DNA from: Sabethes cyaneus
Lineage: Eukaryota; Arthropoda; Insecta; Diptera; Culicidae
Length of the DNA stretch: 64,000 nucleotides
Assembly (NCBI RefSeq): GCF_943734655.1
Contig: NC_071353.1
Location: 151,046,179-151,110,178, forward strand
Reading direction: 5' to 3'
Shown here piece by piece: positions 38,697 to 49,885 of the stretch. The notes beneath the pieces were generated by a model. It was given only the letters and a program-made list of their open reading frames with translations, made no database searches and was not told the DNA's origin. The translations under genes were made by a program, and so were the position numbers. Position 1 is the stretch's first letter, and each line of letters starts with the position of its first letter.

Positions 38697-38791
38697 GTAT
38701 CGATAATTGAATATCAATATCAAATCCGCCGCTTTATACGGCCGCCGTCGATATATCGCTCGCGAACCATCGATATTAGACTTATCGATAC
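38697..38791. promoter_or_regulatory. Cluster of CGATA / TATCGATA sites
   Basis: Two perfect TATCGATA octamers (38698-38705 and 38783-38790) plus CGATATATCG near 38749 and ATCGATATT near 38769 lie within 95 bp. TATCGATA is the DREF core and CGATA clusters bind BEAF-32 in Drosophila, so this may be a promoter or boundary element. The function is inferred only from motif density. Confidence 0.4.
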
Positions 38792-38854
38792 TATTTAAGG
38801 CGGTATTCTGGGATTAGGAAATGCTGCTCAAAAAAAGGGATTCATAAAAATTAA

Positions 38855-39360
38855 TCAATAAAAAACATGTTGAGCAAAGAGAGTGCCCCCAAAACACGCA
38901 CGCAACATCATCACTCGCTCCAGTGCAGCTCTGTTTCGGACACGTCGCTTTGTACGGAAAATCGCATCACCTGCCACAGCTGTTCGCGCCTGACTGAATC
39001 GTATGCTGCCCCGGAATCCACAAAAATGTGACAGGTTGTACTCCCGACACATCTAGCTGACCTGCCGCAGAGTAAAAATTTGATCCGTAGTAGCACGGGC
39101 CTCCATAAAGCCCACCTGGTGCTACCCTACGAACTTTCCTGCCACTGGGGACAGACGACGCAACAAAATCTGGGAGAGCACCCTGTTGATGGCTTTGACC
39201 AGCGTTTCTGTAGATAGGACAAACCACAACCTCAATCCACTCGTCCGGCAGCCCTCTTCCAAAACCCTGAAACCATCCAGTGATGTGTCGTTGCTGGCGG
39301 TTCTTGGCCATTCCTGCAGAGTTCCGCCGGGAGTTGCTTTTTTACGGTTCTAGCTCTTCT
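38855..39360 (-). pseudogene. RTE-clade LINE reverse transcriptase remnant
   Basis: Minus-strand frames give LPDEWIEVVVCPIYR, VGFMEARATTDQIF-like peptide (read across frames near 39110), a degenerate DSGAAYDSVRREQLW block and LERVMM. These are RTE reverse transcriptase landmarks in the right order, broken by several frameshifts. Confidence 0.7.
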
Positions 39361-39690
39361 CGATCTCTGTCCCACCTCTGCCGCTTTCATCACTATTATG
39401 GCGCGTAAAAAGCTGGAAAGTCTTTGTTAATGCCGTCAACGCCCAACACTGCTCTCTGGTCAGTTCTGAATTGCTGAAAATGGCGTATCGCAAGCACTTA
39501 CTGTTCAATGAGCGTTAAACATGAAGTCACTTGAACGGATTAATTCTGCCTGAAGCGGTTGCTGGCGTTATTTGCTAGCTATTGGTAACGAAAAATTGCA
39601 TTGGAATGCATTCATGTCGCCGTAGTAAACGCAAGAGATGAGACACAAAGAGAATCCCTCATTTGCACATAGGCCCTTTTCAGAAGTTAC
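39361..39690. other. No gene recognised
   Basis: Spacer between the RTE fragment and the A-rich minisatellite. No ORF or repeat could be identified. Confidence 0.3.
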
Positions 39691-41040
39691 GCGAGATTTA
39701 GTTCAAAATTAGATTAAAAATGGATATAAATTGGAACAAAGTTGGACCAAATTGGACTATAATTAGGGCCAAATTTAGATCGGATTTAGAGCAAAACTGG
39801 ACCAAAATTAAGCCAAATTTCAACCAAAATTACTCAAAAAATTACACAAATTATGGACCAAATTTGCACCAAATATAGATCAAAAGCAAATCGAAGTTGG
39901 AACACATTTGGGCTAAAATCGAACTAAAATTGAATTTAGATTGGATTGAAATTGGACCAAAATTGTATTTAAAATTAATCAGAACTATGTATCAAAATAG
40001 GACGAAAATTGAATTAAAGTTGGGCTGAAATTGTGGTAAAACTGGACTAAAAGTCGCTTAAAATCTTACCAAAGCTGTACAAAAATTGGACCAAAATTGA
40101 ACAGAAGCTGAACAAAAATAGAACAAATATTACGCCATATTTCGTACTGAAATTCGTTCAGCTGGACCAAAATTATACTATAATTTGGACCAAAAATAGA
40201 TCAAAATTAGTTCGGAATTGGAACAAAGTTATTCCAAAATCGGACCAATATTGAACCACAACTTGACCAAAGTTGAACCAAAGTTGAGATCGGAGAAAGT
40301 TAAAAATTAACCAAAATAGAATCAAATTCAAAATCAAAAACGAAAAACCGAAATCAAACAAAAATATGTCTAACACTGGACCAAAACTGAATTAAAAGTT
40401 GACCAAAATTGGTGCAATATTTGATCAAAATGGGACGAAAATTGAGACAAAGCTGGACCAAATTGGACTATAATTTGTACCAAAATTAAACCGACATTGT
40501 AGTAAATTTGGGGCATAATTTACCAAAACTGCACTAAAATTTAACCAAAACTGGGCCGAAATCGAGCAAAAATAGGATTACAACCAATTTTAACAGAAAT
40601 AAGAGCAAACCTGGGCCAAAATTTAAAATAGTTAGACCGAAACCAGATCAAACCAAAAATGAACATAATTTGGTTCAAAAATAGATTACAAATGGATCAG
40701 AATTGGAACAAAGTCTGGCCAATTGGGGACCAAAATTGGACAAAAAATAAACCACAACTGGACGAACATTGAACTAAAACTAGACCAAACTAGGACTAAA
40801 ACCGGGCTAAAATTAGATAAAAAGTTGTCCAAGATTGGGGCTAAAATGAGACGAAAATTGGATTAAAACTAGACCGAAATTCCACCAACTTAACCAAAAG
40901 TAGACCGAAATTGTTCACTAATTGGACCGAAACATGACCAAACGTTGCACTGAATTGGGACCAAAAATGTACTTAATTCGGACTAGAATGGATCAAAAAG
41001 TTGAGTATAAACCAGAAAATAATTGAAATTATTTTCAGAA
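39691..41040 (-). repeat. Degenerate minisatellite V/W, inverted run
   Basis: Units of about 12-14 bp of the form GGACCAAAATTGGAC / GAACAAAATTGG, the complement orientation of the T-rich V and W arrays. No coding capacity. Confidence 0.65.
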
Positions 41041-41084
41041 GTATTTTTGCTTTATTGTGGCTGTGAGGTTTAATAAGAATAAGA

Positions 41085-41780
41085 GTTAGAATCAGGGCTT
41101 CGACCGATCCTTTTTTTCTACCGCAGTCACACCAACGCGCATTCAAGTTCACACCGTCCGTTTAGAGGTGGAATACGAATGCTATGCATAACATAACTGG
41201 CATTTTGCTCAGTCAAACGCCGACTGCACGCTGCAGAACGAACGGCTTCTAAAACTTTTTGACATTTTCGTTTCGATCAAGTTGCCTTTACCGTTTGGAG
41301 CAGCGAATGACTGCAAAACAGTCAAATGACTGGCAATCACCACGCTACGAAAAGCAACCGCACAATCGTATGATTCAATACTACAAAAAAACAACCACTA
41401 CATGTGCATGGAAGAAGTCGGTCGGACTCCGTCCAATACAAACGAATATTTTGCTTGCGTCGGACCGACGTCTGGGTGACAAACTTTTACTGTGAGCAGC
41501 CGATTTGGAGACAAAAAGAGAAACGAAAAAATACGTCACCGTATGCTTCCAGTCAGTTTGCTGTTTATATTCTCAAAGCGCAAAGCAAAACGGGAGATCG
41601 ACTGTTTGCTTTTGCTGAGATGCCGCATGAATTGTACGACGGCAGCAGCGCAAGCGGCAGTTTGACTGGATTAAAAAAACGGTCAAATGATCGTTCAAAA
41701 ATCGGAGTTTGAATGCGGAAAGTTCGCATTCACGGCAGTCACATTCAACTTGCGATCCCTTTTTAAGCTCTGGTTAGAAT
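41085..41780. mobile_element. hAT-like non-autonomous element (41093-41772) with 8-bp target duplication
   Basis: GTTAGAAT at 41085-41092 and 41773-41780 brackets a 680-bp element with ends CAGGGCTTCGACC and, on the other strand, CAGAGCTTAAAAAGG. Subterminal CGCAGTCACACC and GGCAGTCACATTCAAC are partly inverted. It holds no transposase. Several short TGACTG/CAGTCA and TTTGACTG motifs lie inside, the usual kind of subterminal transposase-binding repeats. Confidence 0.8.
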
Positions 41781-42100
41781 AAGAAATTGAAATTGTATTT
41801 ATTCTCTCACACGTATTCCCTCTTTTCTGTTTCGCTTGTTCTCTTTTCCAATCTCGTTTCCACTTTTTGTACCGCTTTATTTAATTTTCTGTATCGCTTA
41901 CATGGTTTTCGCTCTCATTTTCTATCCGTTTTTCCTTTTTTTTTCTTTCATTTTCCTTTTTTGGCCAGTGTTTCCTGTTTCACTGTTCCCTTTTTCTTCG
42001 TTTCCTGTTCCATTTTTTTCTTATTTTCTGTCTTTTGCAGTTTTCGTATTTCTTACTTTTTTATTTCTTTCCATCCTGTTTTTCGTCTTGATTGATGTGG
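41781..42100 (+). repeat. Short T-rich minisatellite run
   Basis: TTTTCTGTTCC / CGTTTTTC-type pyrimidine-rich units, low complexity. The F/S-rich open frames are artefacts. Confidence 0.55.
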
Positions 42101-45100
42101 GGATCTGGCATCGCTGAACGCGGGTGCGGTTGCCCATTCTCGTGTGCTCGCAAATAATTTAAATTCTTGAGGTGAAATTCGATTAGAATTATCAAAAATT
42201 TTGGTGCAAACGGAAGATAAGTGTAATTTTTATATGTTCAATCAAAATATTGTGCATTCTTGTGAAATCCAGTTAATTTTAAGTGATTTATCTTTACACA
42301 CTATAAAGCCCGCAGAACGGCATACGTTTGTATGAGTGCGCGTTTGGAGCATCGCTGTTCGATACGTTTGTGTTCGTATCATACAAACTACGAGCAGATA
42401 GAGGAGATTATTCGCTACAGGGCTATGTGTGCAGTGCGCTTGCTAGCCGCGTCGCTCTATGCTATAGTTGTAGTCGTACCGTTATTGAGGAATCCGTTTG
42501 AGTGGTACGGTGTTGCCGTTCATAGGGGGATTGGAAACGGGCAATGGGACTACTGCAAAGTATTAGTGACAGATGCTGTGTGTGCTTGCGCCATCAAAGC
42601 CACGAGTGTTTTGCACTGTGAAGAACCCTTCTCAAAGAAGGGCACGATCTAGTGTGGGTGTGTGTACGGACTAGAATAGGTTGCGTGCTGTGCCTGCTGC
42701 AGAATGTGGATTTGAAAAAATGACACAAATACCGCCAGCAGCAATAAGTTCCCATCATAGTACCAGAGCTAAGTATCCTGTTTTCATTTGTGTATTACCA
42801 ACAGCAAGATTTTTTAGATTAGATTATTAATTGGATTAATAATAACAGCCTATTATCGTTGGGAAAACCAGGGGAGATCTATCGGTAAGGAATTGTGAAA
42901 CTCACACGTGAAGGGACAGGCAGGCGACCATAATTTTCAATGCCGCTCTTGTTACTTTTTTTTTCTTACCGATTTGCTGCTCTTGCCTGTATATTTGACT
43001 TCCGAAAAGTTTGCTAGTTTGTTTTATTTACGCTAAAAAACAGATAAATGCATTATCGGGATCAAAACAATGCAAACGACAATTGCGCTGTCTTTGGGTT
43101 CGAGTTTCTGTCAACTGCAGCAGACCAAAATAGAGTTGCGAGTCCCCTGGCTCGAAATCAATCATAAAGCCGTTTGGTCCATGACAGTACAAACGTCATG
43201 GACCAAGCACCATCTGCGGTAACGCACACATGTAAGGAATTTGGCAGCAATAGGGCTTTTGCTACACACACATGCAAGACATCTGTTGGGCACACATTGC
43301 ATATTTTCCTGTTCGATGCAGCAAAAACGTGCTGGATAAAATTATCATTTTTTCTAAAATTATTCATCATTTTAAAGCAACTAATAGTCAAAATAACCGA
43401 CAAATGTTCCCTGAAATATATGCTGACTTTTGGTAACTAGGGTTTCGGTGAATTCGCGTTAAATCGGTGTCCCAAATATACTGATTTTTGAAGCAGAATA
43501 CGGCATAGGCCAAGTTGAAAGTAACGGAATATAAAATTGGTTTTAGCATAATAAATTGCTTTCTTAGCCGAAAGCAACTGCTGGCTGTTGATATTTGTTT
43601 GGTTTTATCCCGCTAACATGGGTCATAGATACATTTTTGATCATTGCTACCGCGTCTTAGGTTATTTGTTGAAAATAATTTTTTTATTTAGTAAACAGAT
43701 GTATTACCTTGCCATATGTATGAAGCAATTTGTAATTTCTGTTTTAAATAAAGAAAGTAAATCATTTGAGAAGTTTTGCTCGTCCCAGCCCGTGTGTTTT
43801 GTATGGAGCTGTCACTTTTGCCTGCCCAACAGATCTCCAATACATGTGCACTCTGCAAACACCCTATAGATCCCCCTGGGAAAAACCATTAGCGCGGTTT
43901 GCGGGTGCGCGATTCACGTTGTCGCATAATAAATACCGGTATACTATACACTACTAACGCGTCTGCTGATTTTCATTTGGTGCCTTATACATGCGTGATT
44001 TTTTTTTGTAGACTTGTAAACTTGTTGAAAATTAAAATTTTTAACGGAACGGCTCTTTAACGAATATGAACGCGTGATTTTGATGAGGTTCTCGATACCG
44101 TTACCTTGAAGCTGCGAGAAAATATCAAATCAAATCCAAATCCAAAGACTTTGCGGACGCTATTTTCACTATCTATCGTGATAAATCGACAAACTTATTT
44201 AACAAGACCGACGAAATCGTTTCCGATTTCAGTGCAATGAATTCGCGCGGAAAAACGCAAGCGTGTAGGGCGCTGTATCTCTGCATATTGGTATTCGTGG
44301 GAGGAGGTGCTTATCAACTTAGGGACTATATTGGCTCGTTTCATTGTGCCCGATTTTTGTTTTCAGGTATAATGCATTTGGGTTGCTGTGTGGTTTTTGA
44401 GCCACCGTATGTCACGGATGAGCATGGTATTTTTTTATATGAATTATTAGGCTGTTTATGAGTACCATAAGCATTATATTAAATTGTTAAAAAAGGTATA
44501 TTTGATATCTTAATTTTCGTAATACTGGCTTTACGAGAAAATGTTTGAATATCTAGACTGGTCTCATATAATTGGTGCTTACATAGGGTCGTTGTATTTT
44601 TCTAGCAGCGGTTGTTTCTGAAAATCATTTTGAATTAACTTGGGCACACTGACAATGACGTATTTACAAACCGGGACTTCTACTGAAGCGTTATAATCGT
44701 TTTCGATTTAATTGCCGGAGTAGACCCGTTTGTCTCGGGACGGCTTTCGCATATTACAGCAGATGGCAGTCGGTGTCTAATAGCTGATCGCACACGATTT
44801 CGGACGGATCGAATGGGTTGATGGCACATAATCTTCGGTGTCGGTAAACTGAATTCTCGAAGTTTTTTCTTATATCAATATTTCGGTTTTCCTAGAATTG
44901 AAAAGCATAACCACTCCAACTATTAGAAGGAACGAAAATAGAAAGCATCTAAAAGTTAATCCATAACTATGATCCAATAATACTCAGTTATAACACAGCA
45001 GCATGATAAAAAACAGTATACAATATTACATACAATCCAATAATTGTCACGACAGGAGTAATTAAAAAAGAACACTTAACCAAATCAAATTTCTAAAGTG

Positions 45101-46439
45101 CACAGGGACGGTAGCGTCGATGAATGGGAGGGTCCAACAGGGTGCTTGTTTGAAGCGGTGTGCTTGGGGAGAGTGAAGTGGTCAACTTCCTAAGATTGGC
45201 CTTAGCCCGGCTGGCAGCACATTGTGGATGGTGAGCGGGCCCTTCTCCCCATCTGTTGGAGTCGTTTTGCATTGGGAGGGCTTACTTAACGATTGGCTCA
45301 TGCAATCTGGTTTCTGGAGAGGTTCTTGGACACCCTTGGTACGTGCAAGCGACGTTGGTTGCCGACCGATTCCCTTTTGGCCCTTCATACAGGACCTGGT
45401 GAACGTGGCCAGTGGTTGTGTTTGTGCAATTCGCCTTGTCAGATAAGCCCATCGCTATGAACAGTTGTTCTGCTGCGATAAGTGGTAGTCCCCATACATA
45501 CATACATACATGAAGACAGATATCTTTTTTGATTATGATTATGTGAAGATGTGGGACACGTCTGAAGCAATTCGGCTTGCATCGGGATACTCCATTTTGA
45601 TTTTCCCAAGTAAAGAATCTTTTGTTTTCATACGCATTAATACTTGATTGACACTAAATGGAATATAATCATCCAACATATTCATTATTTAATGGTTTAG
45701 GAGCATGATTGCGATACATGAATATACGCAGCGGTCGAGCTAGACATAGTGATGCTCAATTTTCAAGTTGATCAATTGATAGGCTGACCGACTTGACCAG
45801 TCATTGAGTATACTCATTTATTCGAAGAGTATATGGAGTGAACTGACTAGCAAATAATCGATAACCAACATTCTAATTTAATAACCAACCAACCAATAAC
45901 CAACAACTTTTTCTTTTGTGCTGCTTGAAGCTTAAGATACCCGATCGTCAATCTTTTTCATACATATTGACTATATACTTTTAAAACACGCGGATCCAAT
46001 ATCAGTACATCATGCTCATTCTCTGTACTATACATTAAACATCATAATTCGTACGCGCGATGTCCTAAAAAAAATTGCTATTTACAGAAACATATAATCT
46101 CGGATACCTATAGCAAAACTCCCTACGACCGCCGGTTTGAGTTTAGTTTGTTGCCAATAATGATAACACATTTTACTCATTACCTTGAGCTGTTGTTTAC
46201 ACTATTTCCAGGCGAAGCTAAAAAAAAATTTTTCTCTGGTATAAATCTGTTCGCAAAACTAAAATATCTTAAACAGGTTTATCTTGACTGTCGACTTAAA
46301 AATATTTAAATATGTAATAGTTCTCCTAACCATTTAACAAAATAAATAAATTTAAAGAATAACGATCATATCACTTATCAAGGTGAATCCCGATCCAACG
46401 AAACCTGCCTTACTAACAAATCGCAACTCCTTCCTGTAA
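42101..46439. other. 4.3 kb without a recognisable gene
   Basis: Ordinary-complexity sequence. Short frames of 60-106 codons have no recognised domain. Visible items: a 12-bp hairpin at 43174-43206, a TATA-like AATAAATACCGG near 43927, a (CATA)n run at 45493-45510 that ends a GC-richer block (45165-45510) and could be the tail of an old retroelement. A donor-like CGGTAAGG near 42880 was not matched to coding exons. Confidence 0.4.
43174..43206. repeat. Perfect 12-bp hairpin
   Basis: TTGGTCCATGAC at 43174-43185 and GTCATGGACCAA at 43195-43206 around a 9-nt loop. Confidence 0.7.
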
Positions 46440-46704
46440 TCTTTGTAGGGATGCAGAGGTTAACACGGTCCCAAAAACAGCAAAGATTACACTAACACTC
46501 CTTCCCCAATCCCATCTGATTGCAAGGACGTGGCCGGCGCAGTTATTGACCCTTTATATATATCGAGTCACTGAATTTTGCACAGTGAGGATGATCGGTC
46601 ACTCCCAACCTCATTCACTTGATTCATTGTGCAATTTCACTGGTTCGGGTCAATCACTGAGTGCAACCATTGATATGTGCAATCAGTCTAAGCTAAGCTA
46701 AGCT
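46440..46704 (+). repeat. Retroelement 3' end with AAGCT tandem tail
   Basis: GC-richer block starting GGGATGCAGAGGTTAACACG, with TTGCAAGGACGTGGCCGGCG and a TTGACCCTTTATATA stretch, ending in CTAAGCTAAGCTAAGCTC. Non-LTR elements of mosquitoes often end in such short tandem repeats, so this is read as a 5'-truncated LINE or SINE tail. Confidence 0.55.
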
Positions 46705-47120
46705 CTTTCCATCCTGTTTTTCGTCTTCATTTCCTTCGGTTCCCTCTTTCTGATGCCCAATTTTCCGTCTTTTTTATTTTATTATGATTTTAAACATTTC
46801 TATTCCATTTTCTAAACAGTTTTGCTCGTTTTTGTTCGTTTGTGTCGTTCGTCTGTTTCGCTCTTCCACTCATTAGGCCGAATTAATAAAACAGTGTGCT
46901 TTGCTTTTCACGGGTAAATTATTATGGGCGAGGTAAAGCAAACTCTTTTATTCATACGACGTATCATGTCTTACTTTTATTCAACTTTCTATTCTGTCTA
47001 TTCTCTATACTTTTGTGCCGTTTTAGCTCTTTTCTATTCCATTTATCATTATTTTCTTCGTCGTTTTCTTCCTTCTTTCCTCTCATTTTACTTCTTTTCT
47101 CTTCCATTTACATCTCTTAA
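46705..47120 (+). repeat. T-rich minisatellite run facing an inverted partner
   Basis: TTTTCTNTTCCATTT-type units on the + strand, followed after about 260 bp by the A-rich inverted run at 47140-48930. Confidence 0.55.
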
Positions 47121-47139
47121 CGTAGAACTATGGCTTTTT

Positions 47140-48930
47140 TCTATGTCGGGGTGCTCTTTGGAAAAAAAAGACAAACAGACGCTGATAAAGCGACAGAAAT
47201 GCGGCGAAAACACGACGATAGTAAAAAACAAAAATTTGAGAGCAACAAAGCAGCCAAAAACTGGAAAAAGACAGCGAAGAAATGTTTCATCGTTCCGTTT
47301 TTCTTCGCTTCCTGCTCCATTCTTTATTATTTTTATAGACATGACGGGAGATATAAAAAAATTGAAAAGGAATAAAGGGACCTAAAAAACTGAATTACCG
47401 TGACAAAAGACGGGAAAACGGGTCATCAAAAAAGGGAAAACAGAGCAGACGAAGATGAAAAACAAGAACAAAAGGAGAGTTAAAAAAATGGAAAAATGGA
47501 ACATAAGAAACAGAAGAAACAGTCGTTCTGGAGCAAACGGGAGCGAAATAAAGCCAAACCAGACAATAAACAAGAAGAGTAGACTGAAAAAGATGAAGAA
47601 AAGAAGAGAAAGGAATAAAATGAGAAGGAAAAACTGAAAAGACAACGAAGAAAAGGAGCTAGAATATGACGAATAACTGAGAAACGGAGGAAAAAAAAGG
47701 AAAAAATACGAGGAAAGGAAAATGGAGAAACGAAAACATAAAACGAGCCGAAAACGGGACCAGAAAAAGGTCGAGCGAAAAAAATGAAAACGGAAGACAC
47801 AAAGGATGAAACAGAACGTCAGATAAAAGGAGGAACGGCAAGATATAATAAGAGGAAGACGGTGAGGAAGGAAAATGAGCAACGGAATTTAAAAGTCGTT
47901 GGAAAGTGAAAAATATGAGAGAAAATAAGAAAAAGGTCGTAACGAGAGCGGAAATGACAATAAACGAGACATGAAAAGAGGAAAACGGGCCTGAAAACGA
48001 TGAAAATGGAAGAAAAGAGACGAAAACCAACACTCAGGAAAATGGTGTAAAATGGGACAGGAAAGTAAAAGTAAACTGGAACAAGATAAGAATGAGAATG
48101 CGAACAGAAAACAAGATAACCCAAAAAGAAAAAGGAAACTGACAAAGGAAACGATAAAAACGGAAAAACCAGGTCAAGATATAAAGGACTAGACAAAAAA
48201 GGTGAAAGATGGGGAATGGAAACATGGGAGAATGGGACAGAAAAAGAAGAAAAAAATTGAATAAATTAAAACGGAAGAGAAAAAGATAAAAAACGGGAGA
48301 CAAAACAGGAAAACTGAAGCGAACGAGATCTGTAGACAAGCACTTGACTGGAGTCCGCAAGGACAACGAAGAAGTGGAAGGCCCGGAGGCTCTTGGTCAT
48401 TATGACGCAACTTAGCCAACGACATCCGGGCTGAGCAGCTGTCCTGGCGATATGCGAAAGCCATGGCTTTGTTCTGCCGGATCGGCGGACATAGACCAAT
48501 AAGTAAGCAAGTAAGGAGATGAAAATGAATAAACGTGAAAACACGTAAAAAATGGGCATCAAAAAGAAGGAAAACAGTGCAGACGAAGACGAAAAACAAG
48601 AAAAAAACGAGATGGAAAGAGTTAGAAAAAGAATTGAAAAATTGGAAATGAAAAAGGGAAACCGAGAAGAGGAAAGATGGAGAACAACAACAAGAAACGG
48701 GTGCAAAATATGCGGAAAACCAATACTGGGAACGAAGAAAAACGGAACAATGAAACACGGAATACCGGACAGAAAATAGGAAAACGAGAGAAAAAGAGGA
48801 GAAACGGAAAAAAGATAAAAAACGGAAGAACAAAAACCAAAAAACGGTACAGAAAAGGAGTAAAAACGGAATAAAACGTGGTAAAATGGAACTGGATTCG
48901 AGGAAAAACGGAACAGAAAAGAGCTAAAAC
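47140..48930 (-). repeat. A-rich minisatellite run (GAAAACGGAA type)
   Basis: Diverged units around GAAAACGGRACAGAAAA, the reverse complement of the T-rich run before it. 48315-48520 is a non-repetitive insert (GTCCGCAAGGACAACGAAG, GATCGGCGGACATAGACC) ending in AAGTAAGCAAGTAAGG, which may be another small retroposed sequence. K/E/R-rich and F/S-rich frames here are low-complexity artefacts. Confidence 0.6.
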
Positions 48931-49551
48931 GTGTGAGGGTCAGTTTTGAGTCTAATTTAATTACATTTTTCAGTCAAATTCATACTATGATTTCATGCCC
49001 AATTTCAATTCTAAATTGAAGTTTAACTGTTGAGATCGACTAGGATGTATTTTTTATCTGTACATCCGGTTAACTATCGAAAACGGCCTTTTTATACTGC
49101 CCGACGTTTCGGCCCTCGGTTTTGGTCTTTTTTAAAGGTAATATTGTAACGTTTTCTTGTCTAGCCGTGTGCAAAAACATTTGATATTATTTAGGTATTG
49201 CGATAACAAAACCAGTTATTATTTAAGTGTTTGTAGAACATTTTTTAGCTATTATTTTACCTATTTTACCTCTTATATCAAGCTCGTCAATACCAAATTC
49301 AGATATGCATATGATACCAAATTCACCCAAAAAATATCTGAATCAGGTATTCTTCAGTAATTTTCTCCTGCTCGGGTAGCGAGAACTCGTTCGTTCCTCT
49401 GACCAGTACACCAGTACCAGTACAAGTATAGGAGGGACTTTTGCACTTTCAAGAAGCTTCAGTGGGTAAATTTAGAATACAGCATGAAGGAAGGGTAAAT
49501 GAGGGGGGGGGGTGCTGAGAATAAACCCATGCTAAAGTCGTTGACATCGAA
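48931..49551. repeat. Spacer with Penelope-like 3' motif
   Basis: TACTGCCCGACGTTTCGGCC at 49096-49115 resembles the CCGACGTTTCGGC signature common near termini of Penelope-like elements. The remainder has no gene. Confidence 0.35.
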
Positions 49552-49650
49552 TGGCTTGATTCTACTAAGATTCGAACCCACGACCGCTTCTCGCTTGTTG
49601 TCAAAGCAGACTCGAGAACCTTGCGGCTACTCAGACCCAGATCCCAGATT
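49552..49650 (-). repeat. tRNA-like sequence (SINE head or tRNA pseudogene)
   Basis: On the minus strand TCTGAGTAGCCGCAAGG leads to GTGGGTTCGAATCTTAG, giving an A-box-like start and a good B-box (GGTTCGAATC) about 60 nt later. No complete acceptor stem can be closed, so a functional tRNA is unlikely. Confidence 0.4.
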
Positions 49651-49734
49651 TACGTCATTCACATAATTCTACTAGGTTTTTTCAGTTTCTACTTAATTCT
49701 TCTTAGATTTCAAACACTTGCATCAGACATTAGT

Positions 49735-49815
49735 CAAAACGCACGACTTAACACAGGCACTGAGGAAGCCTGCAAATCCTAGGCGAAATACGTATCTGTC
49801 GCGAATAAAATATAC
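49735..49815 (+). repeat. Second Penelope-like terminal motif
   Basis: CACTGAGGAAGCCTGCAAAT then CCTAGGCGAAATACGTATC resembles the CTGAGGAAG...GGCGAAAYGCGTA motif found at ends of some Penelope-like and related retroelements. Fragment only. Confidence 0.35.
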
Positions 49816-49839
49816 ATAGTAGAAATAATTTGGATAAGT

Positions 49840-49885
49840 TTTCTTTTTATTTCATTGCATGGGATTAATAACTAATTTATTTATT
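49840..49885 (-). terminator. Poly(A) signals of the F-box gene
   Basis: On the minus strand AATAAA overlaps the TAA stop (49885-49880), and a second AATAAA lies about 35 nt downstream (near 49850-49845). The 3' UTR is therefore probably very short. Confidence 0.6.

Noticed and set aside
42332..42652. 106-codon + strand frame with two hydrophobic stretches
   Set aside because: No recognisable domain, no promoter or splice support, and length within chance for this composition.
45182..45503. Overlapping 70-75 codon frames on both strands in a GC-richer block ending in (CATA)n
   Set aside because: More likely a retroposed fragment than a gene; no domain recognised on either strand.
49552..49650. 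Functional tRNA gene
   Set aside because: A good B-box is present, but no acceptor stem or standard anticodon arm closes; better read as a SINE head or pseudogene.
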